Below, in pieces: positions 36,729 through 50,200 of a stretch of DNA of 64,000 bases. The notes under the pieces are model-generated. The model saw only the letters and a list, made by a program, of their open reading frames with translations. It ran no database searches and was not told the DNA's origin. The DNA lies in contig NW_027480423.1 in the NCBI RefSeq assembly GCF_051401765.1, positions 1,240,001 to 1,304,000 on the forward strand, in the 5' to 3' direction. Source of the DNA: Calliopsis andreniformis. Taxonomy: Eukaryota; Arthropoda; Insecta; Hymenoptera; Andrenidae. The translations under genes were made by a program, and so were the position numbers. The stretch's first letter is position 1; every line of letters begins with the position of its first letter.

Positions 36729-39700
36729 ACCAGATCGAACAGTTAGGGCCTTAGAAGTCAACGCCCGAAGCATAAAACACAAAATAAATAGAACGGTTTT
36801 TCCACTGTATAAAATGAACAATTGCTACCAGTGTAAAAGTTATGGTCATTTCTACGTTCCGGGCAACCTAGGCTTCACCCTAGGGCGTTGTTCCACCAGA
36901 TGGAATGGTTAGGGCCTTAGAAGTCAACGCCAGAAGAATAAAATACAATATAAGTACAAAAGTTTTTCCATCGTATAAAGTGAATAATTGCAAACATTGT
37001 GAAAGTAATGGTCATTTCTACGTTCCGGGCAACCTAGGCGTCACTCTAGGGCGCTGCTCCACCACACCTAATAGCTACGGACTTAGAACTCAACCCCAGA
37101 TGAATAAAATACAATAAAGATGCCACAGCTTTTCCATCGCATAAAACGAATAATTGCAACCAATGTGAATGTTATGGTCATTTCTACTTTCCGGGCAACC
37201 TAGGCTTCACCCTAGCGCGTTGTTCCACCATGTCGAACAGTTAGGGCCTAAGAAGACAACGCCAGAAGCATAAAATACAATATAAATATAACAGTTTTTC
37301 TATCGTATAAAACGAATGATAGCAACCAGTGTGAAAGTTATGGTCACTTCTACGTTCCGGGCAACCTAGAATTCACTCTAGGGCGTTGCTCCACCAGATC
37401 GAATAGTTAGGGCCTTAGAAGTCAACGCCCGAAGCATAAAATACAGAGTAAATAAAACACATATTCCATCCTATAAAACGAATAATTGCTACCAGTGTGG
37501 AAGATATGGTCACTTCTACGTTCAGGGTAACCTAGGCTTTACTCTCGGGCGGTGCTCCACCAGATCAAATAGTTAGGGCCTTAGAAGTCAACGCCAGAAG
37601 CATAAAATACAATAAAGATGCAACAGTTTTTCCATCGTATAGCAGGAATAATTTGCAACCAGTGTGATAGTAGCGGTCATTTCTGCGTACCGGGCAACCT
37701 AGGTTTCACTCCAGGGCGTTGCTCCACCAGATCGAATAGTTACGGCCTAAGAAGTCAACGCCAGAAGCATAAAATACGATAATGATGCAACAGTTTTTCC
37801 ATCGTATAAAACGAATAATTGCAACCAGAGTGAAAGTTATGGTCATTTCTACATTCCGAGCAACCTAGGCTTCACTCTAGGGCGTTGCTCCGCTAGATCG
37901 AATAGTTAGGTCCTTAGAAGTCAACGCCAGAAGTATAAAATACGATATAAATACAACAGCTTTTCCATCGTATAAAAGGAATAATTGCAAACAGTGTGAA
38001 AGTAATGGTCATTTCTACATTCCGAGCAACCTAGGCTTCACTCTAGGGCGTTGCTCCACCAGATCGAATAGTTAGGTCCTTAGAAGTCAACGCCAGAAGC
38101 ATAAAATACGATATAAATACAACATCTTTTCCATCGTATAAAAGGAATAATTGCAAACAGTGTGAAAGTTATGGTCATTTCTACATTCCGAGCAACCTAG
38201 GCTTCACTCGAGGGCGTTGCTCCACCTGATCCAATAGTTAGGGCCTTAGAAGTCAACGCCAGAAGCATAAAATACGATAAAGATGCAACAGTTTTTCCAT
38301 CGTATAAAACGAATAATTGCAACCAGAGTGAAAGTTATGGTCATTTCTACATTCCGAGCAACCTAGGCTTCACTCTAGGGCGTTGCTCCACCAGATCGAA
38401 TAGTTAGGTCCTTAGAAGTTAACGCTAGAAGTATAAAATACAAGATAAATACAACAGCCTTTACACCGTATAAAACGAATAATTGCAACCTGTGAGAAGG
38501 TTATGGTCATATCTACGTTCCGGGCAACCTAGGCTTCACCCTAGGGCGTTGTACCACCAGATCGAATAGTTAGGGCCTAAGAAGTGAACGCCAGAAGCAT
38601 AAAATACAATATAAATACAACAGTTTTTCCATCGTATAAAACGAATAATTGCAACCAGTATGAAACTTATGCTCATTTCTACGTTCCTGGCAACCTAGGC
38701 TTCACAGTATGGCGTTCTTCCACCACATCGAATAGGTACGGCCACAGAAGTCAACGCCTGAAGTATAAAATACAATAAAAATACAACAGTCTTTCCATCC
38801 TCTAACAGGAATAATTGCAACCCGTGTGAAAGTGATGGTCATTTCTACGTTCCAGGCAACCTAGGCTTCACTCTAGGTCGTTGTTCCACTAGATCGAATA
38901 GTTAGGGCCTAAGAAGGCAACGCCAGAAGCATAAAATACAATATAAATACAACAGTTTTTTCATCCTATAAAACGAATAATTGCAACCAGTATGAAAGTT
39001 ATGGTCATTTCAACGTTCCGGGCAATCTAGGCTTCACTCTAGGGCGTTGCTCCACCAGATCAATCAGTTAGGGCCTTAGACGTCAACGCCCGAAGCATAA
39101 AATGCAAAATAAATAGAACAGTTTTTCCATTGTATAAAACGAATAATTGCTACCAGTGTAATAGTTATGGTCATTTCTACGTTCCGGGCAACCTAGGCTT
39201 CACCCTAGGGCGTTTTTCCACCAGATCGAATAGTTAGGGCCTAAGAAGTGAACGCCAGAAGCATAAAATACAATATAAATGCAACAGTTTTTTCATCGTA
39301 TAAAACGAATAATTGCAACCAGTATCAAAGATATGGTCATTTCTACTTCCCGGGCAACCTAGACTTTACCCTGGGGCGCTGCTCCAACAGATTGAACAGT
39401 TAGGGCCTTAGAAGTCAATGCCGGAAGCATAAAATGCAAAATAAATAGAACAGTTTTTCCATCGTATAAAACGAATAATTGCTACCAGTGTGAAGGTAAT
39501 GGTCACTTGTACGTTCCGAGCAACCTAGGCGTCACTCTAGGGCGTTGCTCCACCAGATCGAATAGCTAGGGACTTATAATTCATTGCTAAAAGCATAAAA
39601 TACAATTAAAATACAACAATTTTTCCATCGTTTAACAGGAATAACTGCAACCAGTGTGAATGTACTGGTCATTTCTACGTTCCGGATAACCTAGGTTTCA

Positions 39701-41224
39701 CTCTAGGGCGTTGCTCTACCAGATCGAATAGTTAGGGCCTGAGAAGTCAACGCCAGAAGAATAAAGCACAGTATATGTACAACAGTTGTTCCATCGTATA
39801 AAATGAATAATTGCTAACATTGTGAAAGTACTGGTCATTTCTACGTTCCGGGCAACCTAGGCTTCACTCTATAGTGTTGTTCCACCAGATCGAATAGTTG
39901 GGGCCTAAGAAGTCAACACCAGAAGAATAAAATACAAAATAAATACAACTGCCTTTACACAGTATAAAACGAATAATTGCAACCTGTGTGAAGGTTATGG
40001 TCATATCTACGTTCCGGGCAACCTAGGCTACACTGTAGGGCGTTGCTCCACCAGATCGAAATGTTAGGGCCTAAGAAGTCAACGCCAGATGCATAAAATA
40101 CGATATAAATACAACAGCTTTTCCATCGTATAAAACGAGTAATTGCAACCAGTGTGAATGTAATGATCATTTCTACGTTCCGGGCAACCTAGGCTTCACT
40201 CTAGGGCGTTGCACCACCAGATCGAATAGTTAGGGCCTTAGAAGTCAACGCCAGAAGCATAACATACCATAAAGATGCAACAGTTTTTCCATCGTATAAC
40301 AGGAATAATTTCAACCAGAGTGAAGGTAATGGTATGTTCTACGTTCCGGGCAACCTATGCTTCACTCTAGGGCGGTGCTCTACCAGATTAAATAGTTAGG
40401 GCCTAGGAAGTCAGCGCCAGAAGCATAAAACACAATATAAATACAACAGCTATTCCATCGTATATAATGTATATTTGCAAACAGTGTGAAAGTAACGGTC
40501 ATTTCCATGTTCCGGGCAACCTCGTCTTCACTCTAGGGCGTTGTTTCACCAGATCGAATAGTTAGGGCCTAAGAAGTCAACGCCAGAAGAATAAAACGCA
40601 ATATAAGTACAATAGTCTTTCCATCGCATAAAATGAATAATTGCAAACATTGTGAAAGTAATGGTCATTTCTACGTTCCGGGCTTCCTAGGCGTCACTAT
40701 AGGGCGTTGCTCCACCACACCTAATAGCTACGGCCTTAGAAGTCAACCCCAGATGAATAAAATACAATAAAGATGCCATAGCTTTTCCATCGTATAAAAC
40801 GAATAATTGCAACCAGTGTGAAAGTTATGGTCATTTCTACTTTCCGGGCAACCTAGGCTTCACCCTAGGGCGTTGTTCCACCAGATCGAACAGTTAGGGC
40901 CTAAGAAGTCAACGCCAGAAGCATCAAATGCAATAAAAATACAACAGTTTTTCCATCGTATTAAACGAATAATTGCAACCCGTGTGGAAGTGATGGTCAT
41001 TTGTACGTTCCAGGCAACCTAGGCTTCACTGTAGGGCGTTGTTCCACCAGATCGAATTGTTAGGCCCTAAGAAGTCAACGCCAGAAGCATAAAATACAAT
41101 ATAAATACAACAGTTTTTCCATCATATAAAACGAATAATTGCAACCAGTTTGAAAGTGATGGTCATTTCTACGTTCCGGGCAACCTAGGCTTCACTCTAG
41201 GGCGTTGCTCCACCAGGTCGAATA

Positions 41225-43216
41225 GTTAGTGCCTTAGAAGTCAACGCCAGAAGCTTAAAATACAATATAAATACAACAGTTTTTCCATCGTATAAAACGA
41301 ATAATTGCAACCAGTATGAATCTTATGGTCATTTCTACTTTCCGAGCAACCTAGGCTACACCCTAGGGCGTTGCTGCAACAGGTTGAATAGTTAGGGCCG
41401 TAGAAGTCAACGCCCGAACCATAAAATGCAAAAAAAATACAACAGTGTTACCATCATATAACAGGAATAATTGCAACCAGTTTGAAGGTGGTGGCCAATT
41501 CTACGTTCCGGGCAACCTAGGCTTCACTCTAGGGCGTCGCTCCACTGGATCGAATAGCTAGGGCCTTAGAAGTCAACGCCAGAAGCATAAAATACAATAT
41601 AAATACAACAGTTTTTCCATTGTATAAAACGAATAATTGCAACCAGTATGAAACTTATGGTAATTTCTACTTTCCGAGCAACCTAGGCATCAGCCTAGGC
41701 CGTTGCTCCAACAGATGGAATAGTTAGGGCCTTAGAAGTCAACTACCGAAGCATAAAATTCAATAAAAATACAACAGTGTTTCCATCATATAACAGGAAT
41801 AATTGCAAGCAGTTTGAAAGTAATGGTCATTTCTACGTTCCGAGCAACCTAGGCGTCACTCTAGGGCGTTGCTCCACCACATCTGATAGCTACGGCCTTA
41901 GAAGCCAACGCCAGAGGCATAAAATACAATATAAATACAACAGCCGTTACACCGTATAAAACGAATAATTGCAACCTGTGTGAAGGTTATGGTCATATCT
42001 ACGTTCGGGGCAACCTAGGCTTCACCCTATGGTGTTGCTTCAACAGATTGAATAGTTAGTGCCTTAGAAGTCAACACCCGATGCATAAAATACAAAATAA
42101 ATAGAACAGTTTTTCCATCGTATAAAACGAATAATTGCTACCTTTGTGAAAGTTATGGTCATTTCTACGTTCCGAGCAACCTAGGCTTCACCATAGGTCG
42201 TTGTTCCACCAGATGGAATAGTTAGGGCATAAGAAGTCAACGCCAGAAGCATAAACTACAATATAATTACAACAGTTTTTCAATCGCATAAAACGAGTAA
42301 TTGCAACCAGTATGAAAGTTAACGTCATTTCTACGTTCCGGGCAACCTAGGCTTCACCCTAGGGCGTCGCTCTAACAGATTGAATAGTTAGTGCCTTAGA
42401 AGTCAACACCCGATGCATAAAATACAAAATAAATAGAACAGTTTTTTCATCGTATAAAACGAATAATTGCTACCAGTGTAAAAGTTATTGTTCTGTCCTA
42501 CGTTCCTGCAACCTAGGCTTCACCCTCGGGCGTTGCTCCAACATATTGAATAGTTAGGGCCTTAGAAGCCACGCCCGATGCATAAAATACAAAATAAATA
42601 GAACAGTTTTTCCATCGTGTAAAACGAATAATTGCTACCGGTGTGAAAGTTATGGTCATTTCTACGTTCCGGTCAACCTAGGCTTCACCATAGGGCGTTG
42701 TTCCACCAGATCGAATTCTTAGGCCCTAAGAAGTCAACGCCAGAAGCATTAGATACAATGTAAATATAACTGTTTTTCCATCGTATAGAACGAATAATAG
42801 CAACCAGTGTGAAAGTTAACGTCATTTCTACTTTCCAGGCAACCTAGGCTTCACCCTAGGGCGTTGCTCCAACAGATTGAATACTTAGGGCCTTAGAAGT
42901 CAACGCCCGATGCATAAAATACAAAATAAATACAACAGTCTTTCCGTCGTGTAAAACGAATAATTGCTACCGGTGTGAAAGTTATGGTCATTTCTACTTT
43001 CCGAGCAAACTAGGCTTCAACCCTAGGGCGTTGCTCCAACAGATTGAATAGTTAGGGCCTTGGAAGTCAACGCCCGAAGCATAAAATGCAATAAAAATAC
43101 AACAGTGTTTCCATCATATAACAGGAATAATTGCAACCAGGTTGAAAGTGATGGCCAATTCTACGTCCCGGGCGACCTAGGCTTCACTCTATTGCGTTGC
43201 TCCACCAGATCGAATA
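41225..43216 (+). repeat. 12-monomer HOR unit (1,992 bp), unit 1
   Basis: A full unit followed directly by a partial second unit (43,217-44,370). The rare AAGCTT variant lies at 41,251 and 43,243, and the 60-codon chance ORF at 41,777 and 43,769, both offset 1,992. In the second large block the same HOR is present at about 54,720 (partial), 56,340 and 58,000, the last shortened to a 10-monomer spacing (1,660 bp). Confidence 0.85.
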
Positions 43217-44370
43217 GTTAGTGCCTTAGAAGTCAACGCCAGAAGCTTAAAATACAATATAAATACAACAGTTTTTCCATCGTATAAAACGAATAATTGC
43301 AACCAGTATGAATCTTATGGTCATTTCTACTCTCCGAGCAACCTAGGCTACACCCTAGGGCGTTGCTGCAACAGGTTGAATAGTTAGGGCCGTAGAAGTC
43401 AACGCCCGAACCATAAAATGCAAAAAAAATACAACAGTGTTACCATCATATAACAGGAATAATTGCAACCAGTTTGAAGGTGGTGGCCAATTCTACGTTC
43501 CGGGCAACCTAGGCTTCACTCTAGGGCGTTGCTCCACTGGATCGAATAGCTAGGGCCTTAGAAGTCAACGCCAGAAGCATAAAATACAACATAAATACAA
43601 CAGTTTTTCCATTGTATAAAACGAATAATTGCAACCAGTATGAAACTTATGGTAATTTCTACTTTCCGAGCAACCTAGGCATCAGCCTAGGCCGTTGCTC
43701 CAACAGATGGAATAGTTAGGGCCTTAGAAGTCAACTACCGAAGCGTAAAATTCAATAAAAATACAACAGTGTTTCCATCATATAACAGGAATAATTGCAA
43801 GCAGTTTGAAAGTAATGGTCATTTCTACGTTCCGAGCAACCTAGGCGTCACTCTAGGGCGTTGCTCCACCACATCTGATAGCTACGGCCTTAGAAGCCAA
43901 CGCCAGAGGCATAAAATACAATATAAATACAACAGCCGTTACACCGTATAAAACGAATAATTGCAACCTGTGTGAAGGTTATGGTCATATCTACGTTCGG
44001 GGCAACCTAGGCTTCACCCTATGGTGTTGCTTCAACAGATTGAATAGTTAGTGCCTTAGAAGTCAACACCCGATGCATAAAATACAAAATAAATAGAACA
44101 GTTTTTCCATCGTATAAAACGAATAATTGCTACCTTTGTGAAAGTTATGGTCATTTCTACGTTCCGAGCAACCTAGGCTTCACCATAGGTCGTTGTTCCA
44201 CCAGATGGAATAGTTAGGGCATAAGAAGTCAACGCCAGAAGCATAAACTACAATATAATTACATCAGTTTTTCAATCGCATAAAACGAGTAATTGCAACC
44301 AGTATGAAAGTTAACGTCATTTCTACGTTCCGGGCAACCTAGGCTTCACCCTAGGGCGTCGCTCTAACAG
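43217..44370 (+). repeat. 12-monomer HOR unit, partial unit 2 ending at a junction
   Basis: Seven monomers repeat 41,225-42,378 almost exactly. At about 44,371 the sequence switches from AACAGATTGAATAG to AACAGATCGAATAG and joins material that copy 2 reaches only 22 monomers later (about 61,136). Confidence 0.8.
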
Positions 44371-47235
44371 ATCGAATAGTTAGTGCCTTAGAAGTCAACG
44401 CCAGAAGCATAAAGTATAATATAAATACAACAGTTTTTCCATCGTATAAAACGAATAATTGCAACCAGTATGAAAGTTATGGTCATTTCTACGTTCCGGG
44501 AAACCTAGCCTTCACTCTATGGCGTTCTTCCACTACATCGAATAGCAACGGCCTCAGAAGTCAACGCCTGAAGCATAAAATACAATAAAAATACAACAGT
44601 CTTTCCGTCCTATAACAGGAATAATTGCAACCCGTGTGAAAGGAATGGTCATTTCTACGTTCCGGGCAACCTAGGCTTCACTCTACGGCGCTGTTCCACC
44701 AGATCGAATAGTTAGGGCCTAAGAAGTCAACACCAGAAGAATAAAATACAAAATAAATACAACAGCCTTTACACCGTATAAAACGAATAATTGCAACCTG
44801 TGTGAAGGTTATGGTCATATCTACGTTCCGGGCAACCTAGGCTTCACTGTAGGGCGTTGCTCCACCAGATCGAAATGTTAGGGCCTAAGAAGTCAACGCC
44901 CGAGGCATAAAACACGATATAAATACAACAGCTTTTCCATCGTATTAAATGTATAATTGCAAACAGTGTGAAAGTAGTGGTCATTTCTACGTTCCGAGCA
45001 TCCTAGGCTTCACTCTAGGGCGGTGCTCCACCATATCAAATAGCTACGGCCTTAGAAGCCTACGCCTGAAGCATAAAATACAATAAAAATACAACAGTCT
45101 TTTCATCGTATAACAGGAATAATTGCAACAAGCGTGAAAGTAATGATCATTTCGGCGTTTCGGGTATCCTAGACTTAACTCTGAGGCATTGCTCCACCAG
45201 ATCGAATAGTTAGAGCCTAAGACGTCAACGCCAGAAGCATAAAATACAATATAAATACAACAGCTTTGCCATCGTATAAAATGAATAATTGCAAACAGTG
45301 AGAAAGATATGGACATTTCTACGTTCCCGGCAACCTAGGCTTCACTCTATGGCGTTCTTCCGCCACATCGAATAGCTACAACCTCAGAACTCAACGCCAG
45401 AAGCATAAGATACAATAAAAATACAACAGTTTTTCCATCGTATAACAGGAATTATTGCAACTAGTGTGAAAGTAATGGTCATTCCGACGTACCGGCCAAT
45501 ATAGGCTTCACTGTAGGACGTTGCTCCACCAGATCGAATAGTTAGGGCCTACGAAGTCAACGCCAGAAGCATAAAACACAATATAAATACAACAGCTTTT
45601 CCATCGTATATAATGTAAATTTGCAAACAGTGTGAAAGTAATGGTCATTTCCATGTTCCCGGCAACCTAGACTTCACTCTAGGTTGTTTCTCCACCAGAT
45701 CGAATAGTTAGGGCCTTAGAAGCCAACGCCCGAAGCATAAAATACAAAATAAATAAAATACTTTTTCCATCGTATAAAACGAATAATTGCTACCAGTGTG
45801 GAAGTTATGGTCATTTCTACGTTCCGGGCATCCTGGGCTTTACTCTAGGGCGTTCTTCCACCAGATCGAATAGCTAGGGCCTAAGAAGTCAACGCCAGAA
45901 GCATAAAATACAATATAAATATCACAGTTTTTCCATCGTATAAAACAAATAATAGCAACCAGTGTGAAAGTTATGGTCACTTCTACGTTCCGGGCAACCT
46001 AGGCTTCACTCTAGGGCGTTGCTCCACCAGATCAAACAGGTAGGACCTTAGAAGTCAACGCCCGAAGCATAAAATACAAAATAAATAGATCAGATTTTTC
46101 ATTGTATAAAACGAATAATTGCTACCAGTGTAAAAGTTATGGTCATTTCTACGTTCCGGGCAACCTGGGCTTCACCCTAGGCCGTTGTTCCACCAGATCG
46201 AATAGTTAGGGCCTTAGAAGTGAACGCCAGCAGCATAAAATACAATATAAATACAACAGTTCTTCCATCATATAAAACGAATAATTGCAACCAGTATGAA
46301 AGTGATGGCCATTTCTACGTTCCGGGCAACCTAGGCTTCACTCTAGGGCGTTGCTCCACCAGATCGAATAGTTAGGGCCTATGAAGTCAACGCCAGAAGC
46401 ATAAAACACAATAAAGGTGCAACAGTTTTTCCATCGTGTAACAGGAATAATTGCAACCAGTGTGAAAGTTATGGTCATTTCTACTTCCCAGGCAACCTAG
46501 GCTTCACTCTAGGGCGTTGCTCCACCAGATCGAATAGTTAGGGCCTTAGAAATCAGCGCCCGAAGCATAAAATGCAAAATAAATAGAACAGTTTTTCATT
46601 GTATAAAACGAATAACTGCAACCAGTGTGCAAGTACTGGTCATTTCAACGTTCCGGGCAACCTAGGCTTCACTCTAGGGCGTTGCTCCACCAGATCGAAT
46701 TGTTAGGGCCTTAGAAGTCAACGCCCGAAGCATAAAGTATAAAATAAATATTACAGTTTTTCCATCGTATAAAACGAATAATTGCTACCAGTGTGAAAGT
46801 TATGGTCATTTCTACTTTCCGGGCAACCTAGACTTCACCCTCTCGCGTTGTTCCACCAGATGGAATAGTTAGGGCCTAAGAAGTCAACGCCAGAAGCATA
46901 AAAAACGATATAAATACAACAGGTTTTCCATCGTATAAAACGAATAATTGCAACCAGTGTGGAAGTTATGGTCATTTCTACGTTCCGGGCAACCTAGGCT
47001 TCACTCTAGGGCGGTGCTCCACCAAATCGAATAGCTAGGGCCTTAGAAGTCAACGCCCGAAGCATAAAATACAAAATAAATAAAACAGTTTTTCCATCGT
47101 ATAAAACGAATAATTGCTACCAGTGTGAAAGTTATGGTCATTTCTACGTTCCGCGAAACCTGGGCTTTACCCTAGGGCGTTGTTCCACCAGATGGAATAG
47201 TTAGGGCCTAAGAAGTCAACGCCAGAAGCTTAAAA

Positions 47236-50200
47236 AACGATATAAATACAACAGCTTTTCCATCGTATAAAACGAATCATTGCAACCAGTGTGGAAGTTA
47301 TGGTCATTTCTACGTTCCGGGCAACCTGGGCTTTACCCTAGGGTGTTGTTCCACCAGATGGAAGAGTTAGGGCCTAAGAAGTCAACGCCAGAATCATAAA
47401 ATACGATATAAATACAACAGCTTTTCCATCGTATAAAACAAATAATAGTAACCAGTGTGAAAGTTATGGTCATTTCTACATTCCGAGCAACCTAGGCTTC
47501 ACTCTAGGGCGTGGTTCCACCAGATCGAATAGTTAGGGCCTAAGAAGTGGACGCCAGAAGCATAAAATGCAATATAAATATAACAGTCCTTCCATGGTAT
47601 AAAACGAATGATAGCAACCAGTGTGAGAGTTATGGTCATTTCTATGTTCCGGGCGACCTAGGCTTCACTCTAGGGCGTTGCTCCACCATATCGAATAGTT
47701 AGGGCCTTAGAAGTCAACGCCCGAAGCATTAAGTACAAAATAAATAGAACAGTTTTTCCATTGTATAAAACGAATAATTGGTACCAGTGTAAAAGTTATG
47801 GTCATTTCTACGTTCCGGGCAACCTAAGCTTCACCCTAGGGCGCTGTACCACCAGATCGAATAGTTAGGGCCTCAGAAGTGAACGCCAGAAGCATAAAAT
47901 ACAATATAAATACAACAGTTTTTCCATCGTATAAAACGAATAATTGCAACCAGAATGAAACTTATGGTCATTTCTACGTACCGGGCTACCTAGGCTTCAC
48001 TCTAGGGCGTTGGCTCTACTAGATCGAATAGTTAGGGCCTTAGAAGTCAACGCCCGAAGCATAAAATGCAACAAAAATACAACAGTTTTTCCATCGTTTA
48101 ACAGGAATAACTGCAACAGCCGTGAAAGTAATGATCATTTCGGTGTTTCGGGCATCCTAGACTTAACTCTGAGGCATTGCTCCACCAGATCGAATAATTA
48201 GGGCCTTAGAAGTCAACGCCAGAAGCATAAAATACAATATAAATACAACAGCTTTTCCATCGTATAAAACAAATAATAGTAACCAGTGTGAAAGTTATGG
48301 TCATTTCTACATTCCGAGCAACCTAGGCTTCACTCTAGGGCGTGGTTCCACCAGATCGAATAGTTAGGGCCTAAGAAGTGGACGCCAGAAGCATAAAATA
48401 CGATATAAATACAACAGCTTTTCCATCGTATAAAAGGAATAATTGATACCAGTACGAAACTTATGGTCATTTCTACGATCCGGGCAACCTAGGCTTCACT
48501 GTATGGCGTTCTTCCACCACATCGTATAGCTAGGGCCTCAGAAGTCCACGCCTGAAGCATAAACTACAATAAAAATACAAGAGTCTTTCCATCCTATAAC
48601 AGGAATGATTGCAACCCGTGTGAAAGCGATGGTCATTTCTACGTTCCAGGCAACCTAGGCTTCACTCCAGGGCGTTGTTCCACAAGATCGAATAGTTAGG
48701 GCCTAAGAAGTCAACGCCAGAAGCATAAAATACAATATAAATATAACAGTTTCTCCATCCTATAAAACGAATAATAGCAACCAGTGTGAAAGTTATGATC
48801 ATTTCTACGTTTCGGACAACCTAGGCTTCACTCTAGGGCGTTGCTCCACCAGATCAAACAGTTAGGGCCTTAGAAGTCAACGCCCGAAGCATTAAATACA
48901 AAATAAATAGAACAGCTTTACAATTGTATAAAACGAATAATTGCTACCAGTGTAAAAGTTATGGTCATTTCTACGTTCCGGGCAACCTAGGCTTCACTCT
49001 AGGGCGTTGCTCCACCAGATCAAACAGTTAGGGCATTAGAAGTCAACGCCCGAAGCATTATATACAAAATAAATAGAACAGTTTTACCATTGTATAAAAC
49101 GAATAATTGCTACCAGTGTAAAAGTTATGGTCATTTCTACGTTCCGCGCAACCTGGGCTTTACCCTAGGGCGTTGTTCCACCAGATGGAGTAGTTAGGGC
49201 CTAAGAAGTCAGCGCCAGAAGCATAAAATACAATATAAATATAACAGTTTCTCCATCGTATAAAACGAATAATAGCAACCAGTGTGAAAGTTATGATCAT
49301 TTCTACGTTCCGGGCAACCTAGGCTTCACTCTAGGGCGTTGCTCCACCAGATCAAACAGTTAGGGCCTAAGAAGTCAACGCCAGAAGCATAAAATACGAT
49401 ATAAATACAACAGTTTTTCCATCGCATAAAACGAACAATTGCAACCAGAATGACACTTATGGACATTTCTACTTTCCGAGCAACCTAGGCTTCACCCTAG
49501 GGCGTTGCTCCAACAGATTGAATAGTTAGGGCCTTAGAAGTCAACGCCCGAACCATAAAATGCAAAAAAAATACAATAGTGTTTGCATCATATAACAGGA
49601 ATAATTGCAACCAGTTTGAAAGTGATGGCCAATTCTACGGTCCGGGCAACCTAGGTTTCACTCCAGGGCATTGCTCCACCAGACCGAATAGTTACGGCCT
49701 AAGAAGCCAACGCCAGAAGCATAAAATACGATATAAATACAACCGCTTTTCCATCGTATAAAACGAATAATTGCAACCAGTGTGAAAGTAATGGTCATTT
49801 CAACGTTCCGGGCACCCTAGGCGTCACTCTAGGGCGTTGCTCCACTAGATCGAACAGCTAGGGCCTTAGAAGTCAACGCCAGAAGCATAAAATACAATAT
49901 AAATACAACAGTTTTTCCATCGTATAAAACGAATAATTGCAACCAGTATGAAACTTATGTTCATTTCTACTTTCCGAACAACCTAGGCTTCACCCTAGGG
50001 CGTTGCACCAACAGATTGAATAGTTAGGGCCTTAGAAGTCAACGCCCGAAGCATAAATTGCAATAAATATACAACAGTGTTTCCATCATGTAACAGGAAT
50101 AATTGCAACCAGTTTGAAAGTGATGCCCAATTCTACGTTCCGGGCAACCTAGGCTTCACTCTAGGGCGCTGTTCCACCAGATCGAATAGTTAGGGCCTAA

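Larger units (their letters stand above)
33561..36889 (+). repeat. Mixed, divergent array stretch
   Basis: About 20 monomers of mixed classes with no long internal repeat apparent by eye. The start is marked by an unusual monomer, GGGCTTTAATCGAACAG with GATTAGTCAGGG, at 33,565. The same variant returns at 34,396, five monomers (+1 bp) later, and a related form lies at about 60,790 and 60,956. Another marker, AAGCCACGCCCGATGC (about 35,098), lacks one base and recurs at about 42,567, 55,681 and 59,332. No gene or unique segment is present. Confidence 0.7.
36890..47235 (+). repeat. Large duplicated block, copy 1
   Basis: This block is repeated at 53,159-64,000. The offset is 16,269 bp at the left (98 monomers +1), 16,103 after about 38,315, 13,115 between about 41,610 and 44,370, and 16,765 from about 44,371 to the end. 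Aligned parts look about 98-99% identical by eye. Relative to copy 2 it has one extra monomer (about 38,150-38,315) and 18 extra monomers (about 38,625-41,610), and lacks 22 monomers at about 44,371. All differences are whole monomers. The right end is not reached, because copy 2 runs to the window edge. Confidence 0.85.
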
